From NCBI GenBank assembly GCA_964362625.1, contig CAYIFA010000044.1, forward strand, positions 1 to 6,451: a DNA stretch of 6,451 nt, in the 5' to 3' direction. Shown here piece after piece: positions 1-3,385 of the stretch (positions are counted from its first letter, which is position 1; every line of letters starts with the position of its first letter). The notes beneath the pieces were generated by a model, which saw nothing but the letters and a program-made list of their open reading frames with translations, made no database searches and was not told the DNA's origin. The translations under genes and the position numbers were made by a program. The stretch is from CAYIFA01 sp964362625. Its GTDB lineage: Bacteria; Patescibacteriota; Minisyncoccia; 1-14-0-10-42-19.

Positions 1-1
1 A

Positions 2-619
2 ACTGGTACGGCATACGATATTTCCGGCAACGGAGATAACGGAACGATAAAGTGGGCTACAACTACTCCGTTTGTCATCGGTAAAATCGGACAAGCAATG
101 GAGTTTGATGGGAGTGATGATTATGTTAGTGTAGGCGATACCTCAGTTCTTGACTTAGGTCAGGGAAGTGGCAAGGAGATCGCTATATCACTTTGGTACT
201 ATGAGCGTAGAACGAGTACAGACTTCCAGGCACTCATACAGAAATCAAATAGCCAAAATTCTACCAACATCGATTACTCCCTAAGCACAGTTGATAATTC
301 GCTGATATGGGGGACAGGCATATCTTCAGATGCCTGTTCTTGGTTCTCCACTTCAAAGCCTTCAATAAATACGTGGCATCATGTGGTAGGCACTCTTGTG
401 TCTAACGGGGATCAGACAGGAAATAAGCGTCTTTACATCGATGGTCTACAGGTGGGCAATTGTTCTTATGCAGCTAAGGCCGCTACCAACAATGACCCTC
501 TTGCTATCGGTAGTATTTCAAGCGCTTGGTTTTCCAACAGCCTCATCGACGACGTCCGCATCTACAACCGCGCGCTTAGTGCCGATGAAATTAAAAGATT
601 ATATAATATGGGGAGGTGA
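2..619 (+). CDS. LamG-repeat surface/secreted protein, C-terminal part (5' end outside window)
   Basis: The open frame runs from base 2 to the TGA at 617-619 and gives 205 residues, entering inside a LamG (concanavalin A-like lectin/glucanase fold) domain. It reads TGTAYDISGNGDNGTIKW, then TPFVIGKIGQAMEFDG, a variable core, and the family's closing block LIDDVRIYNRALSADEIKRL ending YNMGR. The same opening and closing blocks occur in the complete three-repeat protein at 3386-5572, so this is a paralogue. An internal ATG at 98 should not be taken as the start, because homology continues upstream of it. LamG domains generally bind carbohydrate or protein ligands outside the cell; the ligand cannot be read here. 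The missing N-terminus should carry a signal peptide, as in the other two copies. Certain as a LamG paralogue, unknown in exact role. Confidence 0.93.
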   Translation, partial: TGTAYDISGNGDNGTIKWATTTPFVIGKIGQAMEFDGSDDYVSVGDTSVLDLGQGSGKEIAISLWYYERRTSTDFQALIQKSNSQNSTNIDYSLSTVDNSLIWGTGISSDACSWFSTSKPSINTWHHVVGTLVSNGDQTGNKRLYIDGLQVGNCSYAAKAATNNDPLAIGSISSAWFSNSLIDDVRIYNRALSADEIKRLYNMGR

Positions 620-630
620 ACACTTTAATT

Positions 631-651
631 TATCGAAGTTCGACTTCGATA
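631..651. repeat. Palindrome after LamG gene (9-bp stem)
   Basis: TATCGAAGT at 631-639 pairs perfectly with ACTTCGATA at 643-651 around a 3-nt loop. It begins 11 bases after the LamG stop. No T-run follows, so it is not a classical terminator. A decayed relative (TATCGAAGTCCGACTTCC) lies at 5685-5702 after the other LamG gene, suggesting a dispersed palindromic repeat. Confidence 0.6.
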
Positions 652-680
652 GCTGGGGCAAAGGAGGATTCAAGGCTACG

Positions 681-715
681 TTGTGCAATATCGGATATTG
701 CACAACATTGATACA
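681..715. repeat. Perfect palindrome, copy 1
   Basis: Bases 682-706 form a perfect 25-base palindrome, TTGTGCAATATC-G-GATATTGCACAA (12 pairs around a single G), extended by G/C to 681-707. A second exact copy lies at 1598-1622. Both are followed by CATTGATAC, so about 33 bases are shared. It could be a dimeric regulator's operator or a dispersed palindromic repeat; nothing adjacent identifies a binding protein. Confidence 0.75.
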
Positions 716-723
716 TGGGAAGA

Positions 724-828
724 TGACGTTTAATTTTAAATTTTAAGTTCTAAATTTTAAATCAATTTTAAATGAAAAAATGACAAATTCTCCGGAAATC
801 CTAATATCTAAATCCTAAACAAATTACA
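724..828. repeat. A+T-rich quasi-repeat spacer
   Basis: This stretch is composed of variations on AAATTTTAAATTTTAAG and AAATCCTAATATCTAAATCC. Bases 731-793 closely match 2926-2988, including the shared end TGACAAATTCTCCGG. Bases 795-857 closely match 1455-1522. No coding sequence is supported apart from the scrap that starts at 829. Such low-complexity spacers are my recollection of many CPR genomes; their function is unknown. Confidence 0.6.
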
Positions 829-909
829 ATGGCCCAAATACAAAATTCAAAACCATACGATTTAGAGGAACGAACGTTCCGTTTTGCGAAACGAGTTGGC
901 GAAAAATAA
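829..909 (+). pseudogene. Four-helix-bundle protein (23S rRNA IVP/S23 family), N-terminal fragment
   Basis: The 26-codon frame reads MAQIQNSKPYDLEERTFRFA then KRVGEK and stops. The block KPYDLEERTFRFAKRV is the characteristic start of the four-helix-bundle proteins related to those encoded in 23S rRNA intervening sequences, normally about 115-130 residues. Here the frame ends after the first part of helix 1, so the gene is truncated. A C-terminal fragment of the same family lies at 1644-1868, but whether both came from one gene split by the toxin region cannot be decided from this sequence. The A+T-rich leader before the ATG also occurs at 1455-1522 without the homologous coding part. Confidence 0.72.
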
Positions 910-932
910 AGAAAGTTTTAATATTTATAATA

Positions 933-1322
933 ATGGAAAAAGATTTTCAAAAGTGGCATACTAAAAAGTCGGACATTGACGGAATAAAAAAACGGCCGTT
1001 CTTTCACGAACGAGAAATTTGGTTTTGTCATCTTGGAGCCAATGTCGGAGCGGAAGAAGATGGCGCGGGGGAAGATTTTCTTCGGCCAATAGTCATATTT
1101 AGGAAATTTAATAATGAAATTTTCTGGGCGATTCCGCTTACTAAAAAAACAAAAAACAACAAGTTTTATTTTCTTTTCTCTTTTTCGGAGAGAGGGCAAA
1201 ATACCGCTATTTTATCCCAAATAAAACTTGTTGATGCCAAGAGACTGCTTTATAAAGTTGGAGAAATATCAGAAAACGATTTTACTCTTCTAAAAAATAA
1301 ATTCAAGGCTCTTTTGCCTTGA
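933..1322 (+). CDS. PemK/MazF-family toxin-like protein
   Basis: This frame encodes 129 residues of the MazF/PemK endoribonuclease fold, typically a type II toxin that cleaves mRNA. Recognisable blocks are REIWFCHLGANVGAEEDGAG (about residues 27-47), the RPIVIFRKFN strand (about 50-59), FWAIPLTKK (about 64-72) and SQIKLVDAKRLLYKVGEIS (about 94-112); together they match the MazF-like barrel and the basic/serine positions near its active site. The length is normal for the CPR-type subgroup. No antitoxin gene is visible immediately upstream, only a four-helix-bundle scrap, so the toxin appears orphaned. No good ribosome-binding site precedes the ATG. A weak promoter, TTGGCG (896-901) with 17 nt to TAATAT (919-924), would give an almost leaderless mRNA; this is tentative. 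A - strand RNA overlaps its 3' end. Confidence 0.85.
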   Translation: MEKDFQKWHTKKSDIDGIKKRPFFHEREIWFCHLGANVGAEEDGAGEDFLRPIVIFRKFNNEIFWAIPLTKKTKNNKFYFLFSFSERGQNTAILSQIKLVDAKRLLYKVGEISENDFTLLKNKFKALLP

Positions 1323-1375
1323 ATTTATTCTATTTAACCTCTGCCTTGCGGCAGAGTCGGGCCGAAGCCATTTGT
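1292..1375 (-). ncRNA. Predicted short RNA antisense to toxin 3' end
   Basis: A strong - strand promoter (1382-1409) should start transcription near 1375, and the terminator at 1298-1327 should end it near 1292, giving about 84 nt. The RNA would hold a GGC-UUCG-GCC hairpin, a CUCUGCC-GCAA-GGCAGAG hairpin and the terminator stem, all with stable tetraloops or perfect pairing. It carries no plausible reading frame. About 31 nt overlap the toxin's coding end in antisense. A role in dampening toxin expression is inference only. Confidence 0.6.
1298..1327. terminator. Bidirectional intrinsic terminator at toxin 3' end
   Basis: TAAATTCAAGGC (1298-1309) pairs perfectly with GCCTTGAATTTA (1316-1327) around a 6-nt loop. 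On the - strand six T follow directly (complement of 1292-1297), which makes a strong terminator. On the + strand the tail TTCTATTT is weaker. The hairpin overlaps the last codons of the toxin gene. Confidence 0.85.
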
Positions 1376-1381
1376 ATTTTC

Positions 1382-1409
1382 ATTATAGCAAACCGATAAA
1401 ATATGTCAA
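1382..1409 (-). promoter_or_regulatory. Sigma70-type promoter, - strand
   Basis: Read on the - strand: TTGACA (complement of 1404-1409), a 16-nt spacer and TATAAT (complement of 1382-1387). Both hexamers are consensus. The spacer end GTTTGC and the upstream GCGC are shared with promoters at 2370-2397 and, in part, 3191-3219. A TTATCCACA nonamer lies just upstream (1415-1423 on +). Confidence 0.85.
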
Positions 1410-1423
1410 GCGCGTTATCCACA

Positions 1424-1522
1424 GTAATTAAAAATTCAAAAATCCCCAAGCGATAAAATCCTAAATCCTAATATCTAAATCCTAAATAAATTCCAATGAC
1501 CCAAATACAAAATTCAAATCAT
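1424..1522. repeat. A+T-rich quasi-repeat spacer
   Basis: Bases 1455-1522 closely repeat 795-857 (AAATCCTAATATCTAAATCC, then CCCAAATACAAAATTC). In the first copy this block leads into a four-helix-bundle start codon; here the ATG at 1498 is followed by unrelated sequence. From 1323 to 1643 the only other things I see are the promoter unit and the palindrome at 1598-1630. Bases 1523-1597 show nothing I can identify. Confidence 0.55.
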
Positions 1523-1597
1523 ATCGCGCGTGGCTGGCATGCTTTACTGCCATATTCTCATGGTAACGCAAGCTCTTTCGAACCGTTGCTTATAAGC

Positions 1598-1630
1598 TTG
1601 TGCAATATCGGATATTGCACAACATTGATA
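1598..1630. repeat. Perfect palindrome, copy 2
   Basis: Bases 1598-1622 repeat exactly the 25-base palindrome at 682-706 and, with CATTGATAC, extend the match to 1630. It abuts the broken upstream edge of the four-helix-bundle fragment at 1644, so it may mark a rearrangement point. Confidence 0.75.
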
Positions 1631-1643
1631 CCAAACCGCTTAA

Positions 1644-1868
1644 GTTGGGGCCAACTATTGTGAAGCTAATGGCGCAAGTTCAAAAAATGATTTTCGCAAT
1701 AAAATTTATATATGTAAAAAGGAGGTTCAGGAGACCAAATTTTGGCTCCGTATCCTCTCTACGGCTGAGCCAACCGCGAGAGAAGAAGCGCGAAAGCTTT
1801 GGCAAGAAGCCCAAGAGCTTACTTTGATTTTTACTAAAATTGTTTCCACGATCGCTAAGCGTAAATGA
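1644..1868 (+). pseudogene. Four-helix-bundle protein (23S rRNA IVP/S23 family), C-terminal fragment
   Basis: This frame has no start codon and gives 74 residues: VGANYCEANGASSKNDFRNK, IYICKKEVQETKFWLRILST, then a helical tail EARKLWQEAQELTLIFTKIV and a stop. The pattern VGANY-EAN-ASSK-DF, then the I-I-C-KE-ET-FWLR helix, and the closing leucine-rich helix match the second half of four-helix-bundle S23/IVP proteins. The first half (helix 1 to the SSGS turn) is missing, and a TAA lies directly upstream in frame at 1641-1643. The fragment begins 14 bases after palindrome copy 2. The family's cellular function is not established. Confidence 0.8.
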
Positions 1869-1933
1869 AAATTAGAAATTAACTAATTGGAAATTCAATG
1901 AAAATTGAAAATTGTCCCTCAATTTTATTCGGG

Positions 1934-1954
1934 ACCCTGAGCTTGTCGAAGGGT
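1934..1954. repeat. Short dispersed-type repeat (CCCTGAGCTTGTCGAAGGG core)
   Basis: The 21-base segment has ACCCT at one end and AGGGT at the other. I recall the core and its complement, CCCTTCGACAAGCTCAGGG, as a common dispersed short repeat in many environmental bacterial genomes. It is embedded in A+T-rich spacer with clearly higher G+C. Only one copy is present in this window, so its repeat status is recollection rather than something shown here. Confidence 0.4.
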
Positions 1955-1975
1955 AAATTGAAAATTATGGCAGAT

Positions 1976-2100
1976 GGCCTCATCGACGACCCCCCAGTAC
2001 CACAAATCCTGCGGTATTTGGCTACGGGGCAAGCGTCCGAGTGTACAATAGAGTCTTATCGCCCGACGAGATTAAAAGATTATATAATATGGGCAGATAA
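1976..2100 (+). pseudogene. LamG C-terminal remnant, frameshifted by a 44-nt insert
   Basis: GLIDD is encoded at 1976-1990. The continuation VRVYNRVLSPDEIKRLYNMG R and stop is encoded at 2035-2100, two frames away. The 44 bases between them (1991-2034) interrupt what is a continuous block in all other LamG copies here. No LamG core or signal peptide precedes the remnant, so it is only the last 26 residues of a lost gene. The closing DNA ATTAAAAGATTATATAATATGGG is the same as in the LamG gene ending at 619. Confidence 0.85.
1991..2034. other. 44-nt hairpin-forming insert in LamG remnant
   Basis: The insert can fold as CCCC/GGGG, GTA/TAC and CAAAT/ATTTG with a bulged A and a small internal loop, leaving an 8-nt apical loop. 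It lies exactly between GACGAC and GTCCG, which are adjacent in other LamG copies. Shared C at the borders makes the exact end ambiguous by a base or two. Loose similarity (CCCCGTAG, CAAA, AGGAT and GTAC in order) to the tRNA-like element at 2729-2806 is visible but too weak to claim relationship. Confidence 0.5.
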
Positions 2101-2130
2101 CTACGAATTTCCAATTTCCAAAGATAAATT

Positions 2131-2358
2131 ATGATCAAACCGGCAAAAAATTTCGCATATATTGATGGGGCGAACTTGCATAGGGGAGTAGCGAGTTCCG
2201 GATGGAAGCTTGATTACTGTAAATTCAGGGTTTGGCTGACAGAAAAATACGGCGTGCAAAAGGCGTATATCTTTATCGGGCTAATCCCGAAGATAAGAAT
2301 GGCCCAAAAAGAAAAAGCCCCCGATAAGGACGGAACCTTACAAGGGTCTTTTTCGTAG
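2131..2358 (+). pseudogene. NYN-domain (PIN-like RNase) gene with large internal deletion
   Basis: The 75-codon frame is open but fuses the two ends of an NYN/LabA-like protein. Residues 1-53 (NFAYIDGANLHRGV, GWKLDYCKFRVWLTEKYGV, AYIFIGLIP) are the N-terminal half, including the first metal-binding Asp of the PIN-like fold in YIDGANL. The remainder, AQKEKAPDKDGTLQGSFS, matches the tail also encoded at 6136-6171. Normal members are about 160-180 residues, so roughly 100 residues with the other acidic active-site positions are missing. Because the frame is intact it could be translated, but a ribonuclease activity is unlikely. The last codons form a terminator hairpin. Confidence 0.75.
2306..2353. 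terminator. Bidirectional terminator overlapping NYN tail codons
   Basis: AAAAAGCCC (2312-2320) pairs with GGGTCTTTTT (2344-2353), with an inner stem TAAGG (2325-2329)/CCTTA (2336-2340). The + strand ends in CTTTTT, and the - strand ends in CTTTTTCTTTTT. Codons for KAPDKDGTLQGSF lie within it, so one DNA segment serves both coding and termination. A near copy is at 6137-6182. Confidence 0.75.
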
Positions 2359-2363
2359 TGTAT
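2306..2363 (-). ncRNA. Predicted short RNA antisense to NYN 3' end
   Basis: From the - strand promoter at 2370-2397 the expected start is near 2363. The terminator hairpin begins about ten bases later and ends in T-runs near 2306, so the RNA would be only about 58 nt and mostly hairpin. Its function is unknown; it may simply be an attenuated start. Confidence 0.45.
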
Positions 2364-2369
2364 AAAACA

Positions 2370-2397
2370 AGTATAGCAAACCCCAAAAATATGTCAA
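2370..2397 (-). promoter_or_regulatory. Sigma70-type promoter, - strand
   Basis: Read on the - strand: TTGACA (complement of 2392-2397), a 16-nt spacer ending GGTTTGC, then TATACT (complement of 2370-2375). It is nearly the same sequence as the promoter at 6198-6226 and shares GCGCTTGACATATTTT with that at 1382-1409. ATATCCACA lies just upstream (2403-2411 on +). Confidence 0.82.
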
Positions 2398-2411
2398 GCG
2401 CGATATCCACA

Positions 2412-2580
2412 ACCGGAAATTAACCTAATTATTCTAATTGACCTAATCAAATCCCAAATCAAAATATCTAATTTCTAAAATATTTAATATTAGTCATTAT
2501 GGCATTAGGCATTGATTAGAATAATTAGGAAGCATTGATTTAAAACTTAAAATTTAGACTTTAAAATTTAAGAAAATATG
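2412..2580. repeat. A+T-rich quasi-repeat spacer
   Basis: This is a run of CCTAATTATTCTAATTGACC- and TTAAAACTTAAAATTTA-like phrases without a supported gene. Bases 2540-2580 are similar to 3050-3093, so the repeat leading into cassettes A and B extends upstream of their terminators. The 2359-3385 stretch as a whole contains this spacer, cassette A, the spacer at 2849-3095 and cassette B. Confidence 0.5.
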
Positions 2581-2594
2581 ATTAATCTTTCAGG

Positions 2595-2629
2595 AAAAAA
2601 CCAAAAACCCTTGATTTCTCAAGAGTTTT
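2595..2629 (-). terminator. Cassette A intrinsic terminator
   Basis: On the - strand AAAACTCTTGA and TCAAGGGTTTT pair (one G.U) around a GAAA tetraloop, followed by TGGTTTTTT. The same hairpin occurs in cassettes B and C. It could act weakly on the + strand through TTTT at 2626-2629. Confidence 0.85.
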
Positions 2630-2671
2630 GGCGGATCTAAATACAGTACTAGTTTCCCGGTTTGCCACCTT
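2595..2671 (-). ncRNA. Cassette A predicted guide-like sRNA
   Basis: The predicted start is about 2671 and the end is the T-run near 2595, giving about 77 nt. It begins AAGGU. The segment complementary to 2656-2669, GGUGGCAAACCGGG, pairs over 14 bp (one G.U) with the variable arm of the tRNA-like element at 2729-2806 encoded just upstream on the same strand. A small variable hairpin (CUA...UAG) and the GAAA-capped terminator follow. Expression and function are unproven. Confidence 0.65.
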
Positions 2672-2677
2672 ATTATC

Positions 2678-2705
2678 ATAATACCTCCTTGATATAATAT
2701 GTCAA
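2678..2705 (-). promoter_or_regulatory. Cassette A promoter for sRNA
   Basis: Read on the - strand: TTGACA (complement of 2700-2705), a 16-nt spacer and TATTAT (complement of 2678-2683); ATTATG with a 17-nt spacer is an alternative. It lies between the tRNA-like element and the sRNA, with 23 nt from its -35 to the tRNA-like 3' end. Confidence 0.78.
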
Positions 2706-2728
2706 TGGTTTATGTGAATATCCTTAGA

Positions 2729-2806
2729 GCGATGGAGGTGCGGGGATTTGCACCCCGTAGATCCTCGGTGGCAAACCAGGATCTAGCGCTGTACCACCCC
2801 CATCGC
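2729..2806 (-). ncRNA. Cassette A tRNA-like RNA (G3.U70, no D-arm)
   Basis: The tRNA-like core is complement(2733..2801), 69 nt. It has a 7-bp acceptor GGGGGTG/CACCTCC with G3.U70, discriminator A, and a T-arm CGGGG-TGCAAAT-CCCCG. The single remaining arm is stem GATCC/GGATC capped by TGG...CCGA; its central loop TTTGCCA would place UGC (Ala) at the anticodon. Flanking GCGAT/ATCGC extends the acceptor to 12 bp. Only 11 nt (GTACAGCGCTA) replace the D region, with no stem. No CCA is encoded. G3.U70 is the alanyl-tRNA synthetase identity element shared by tRNA-Ala and tmRNA. U55 of the T-loop is G, so a standard tRNA is unlikely; a tRNA-Ala- or tmRNA-derived small RNA is the best description. 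Confidence 0.7.
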
Positions 2807-2809
2807 AAA

Positions 2810-2815
2810 ATAATA
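2810..2815 (-). promoter_or_regulatory. -10-like hexamer before cassette A tRNA-like RNA
   Basis: TATTAT on the - strand sits 9 nt from the first acceptor base. ATTATG/CATAAT-type hexamers lie at exactly the same distance in cassettes B (3323-3328) and C (6014-6019). No matching -35 is seen 16-18 nt upstream in any copy. Confidence 0.4.
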
Positions 2816-2848
2816 TTATTATAAAAAATGGACTGGGGGAAGGCGTAA

Positions 2849-3095
2849 ATGAAATTAACTAATTGAAAATTCAATGAAAATTGAAAACTGGAAATTGAAA
2901 ATTTACAAACAAATATCAATTTCCAAATTTTAAATTTTAAGTTCCAAATTTTAAATTAAATTTAAATGATAAAATGACAAATTCTCCGGGCAGAAAATTT
3001 AACCTAGGAGAAAAATCGAAAAGTAAATAATTTTGCATTTGTTATTAATTTAAAACTTAAAATTTATAATTTAAAATTAAGCAGAAGTCATATGA
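2849..3095. repeat. A+T-rich quasi-repeat spacer between cassettes A and B
   Basis: The - strand of this spacer shows nothing coding. On the + strand a six-codon remnant frame (ATG at 2828, TAA at 2846-2848) follows cassette A where a LamG-type gene would start. Bases 2853-2889 closely match 1871-1909, bases 2926-2988 match 731-793, and bases 3050-3093 match 2540-2580. These matches suggest repeated local duplication and deletion. Confidence 0.6.
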
Positions 3096-3108
3096 TTAAT
3101 CTTTTAGT

Positions 3109-3143
3109 AAAAAACCAAAAACCCTTGATTTCTCAAGAGTTTT
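3109..3143 (-). terminator. Cassette B intrinsic terminator
   Basis: On the - strand AAAACTCTTGA and TCAAGGGTTTT pair around GAAA, then TGGTTTTTT follows. It is identical in stem and loop to cassette A. Confidence 0.87.
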
Positions 3144-3184
3144 GGCGAATCTCGATATGATACGATTTTCTAGGTTGGTACCTT
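3109..3184 (-). ncRNA. Cassette B predicted guide-like sRNA
   Basis: Transcription from the promoter at 3191-3219 should begin near 3184 and give about 76 nt. The RNA starts AAGGUACC. Its GUACCAACCUAG (complement of 3170-3181) is perfectly complementary, over 12 bp, to the anticodon arm of the tRNA-like element 3244-3319. A short variable segment and the conserved terminator hairpin follow. The guide sequence is unrelated to those of A and C, while the flanks are conserved. Confidence 0.68.
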
Positions 3185-3190
3185 ATTTAC

Positions 3191-3219
3191 AGTATAGCAA
3201 ACTATCAAAAATTTGTCAA
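3191..3219 (-). promoter_or_regulatory. Cassette B promoter for sRNA
   Basis: Read on the - strand: consensus TTGACA (complement of 3214-3219), an ideal 17-nt spacer ending GTTTGC, and TATACT (complement of 3191-3196). This is the clearest promoter in the window. Its -35 lies 24 nt from the tRNA-like element. Confidence 0.88.
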
Positions 3220-3243
3220 ATATATTTTGTTGATAATTTTAGC

Positions 3244-3319
3244 GCGTTGGACCCGCGGGGAATCGAACCCCGGAAACCCTAGTACCAACCTAGGTCGCGT
3301 ACCATACCGGGCCCAGCGC
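3244..3319 (-). ncRNA. Cassette B tRNA-like RNA, UGG anticodon with G3.U70
   Basis: The core is complement(3248..3314), 67 nt. It has acceptor GGGCCCG/CGGGTCC with G3.U70, discriminator A, canonical T-arm CGGGG-TTCGATT-CCCCG, a 5-nt variable loop, and a perfect 17-nt anticodon arm CCTAG-GTTGGTA-CTAGG with T33 and anticodon UGG (Pro). This is the most tRNA-like copy. Only 13 nt (GTATGGTACGCGA) stand where about 19 are expected, so no normal D-stem forms, although a GGTA like that of a D-loop remains. Acceptor identity is alanine-like while the anticodon is proline's. A tRNA finder might report it as a tRNA-Pro or pseudogene. The loop is complementary to the sRNA at 3109-3184. Confidence 0.78.
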
Positions 3320-3322
3320 AAG

Positions 3323-3328
3323 ATTATG
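3323..3328 (-). promoter_or_regulatory. -10-like hexamer before cassette B tRNA-like RNA
   Basis: CATAAT on the - strand sits 9 nt from the first acceptor base, the same as in cassettes A and C. It would start transcription about two bases before the acceptor stem. There is no recognisable -35. Confidence 0.4.
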
Positions 3329-3385
3329 ATAACATGAATTAACATGAGCTGGAAATCAAAAAGTAATTCAAAATTTAAAAATCAT

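Noticed and set aside
918..1199. A 93-codon - strand frame
   Set aside because: It lies antisense to the well-supported toxin gene and shows no family features.
1498..1660. A frame from the ATG at 1498 (MTQIQNSNHIARG...)
   Set aside because: Only the A+T-rich leader matches the four-helix-bundle start at 829; the rest has no recognisable homology and runs through the palindrome.
1600..1827. A 75-codon + strand frame starting at 1600
   Set aside because: It is out of frame with the recognisable four-helix-bundle homology at 1644-1868, so it is a shadow.
1898..2134. A 78-codon + strand frame
   Set aside because: It crosses the LamG remnant with only GLIDD in frame and no other homology; the LamG tail continues in another frame.
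2655..2806. T-box riboswitch (the sRNA start AAGGUGGCAAACC resembles a T-box antiterminator sequence)
   Set aside because: The resemblance holds only in cassette A. In B and C the same position reads differently and instead tracks the tRNA-like arm of the same cassette; there is also no stem I and no downstream - strand gene.
2595..2806. CRISPR-like array or guide RNA of a nuclease system
   Set aside because: There are no regularly spaced short repeats, no cas or nuclease gene, and the guide-like segment matches its own neighbour rather than foreign DNA.
3244..3319. An ordinary functional tRNA-Pro gene
   Set aside because: The D-arm is not formable, G3.U70 conflicts with proline identity, and two sibling elements with even less tRNA-like arms share the same cassette.
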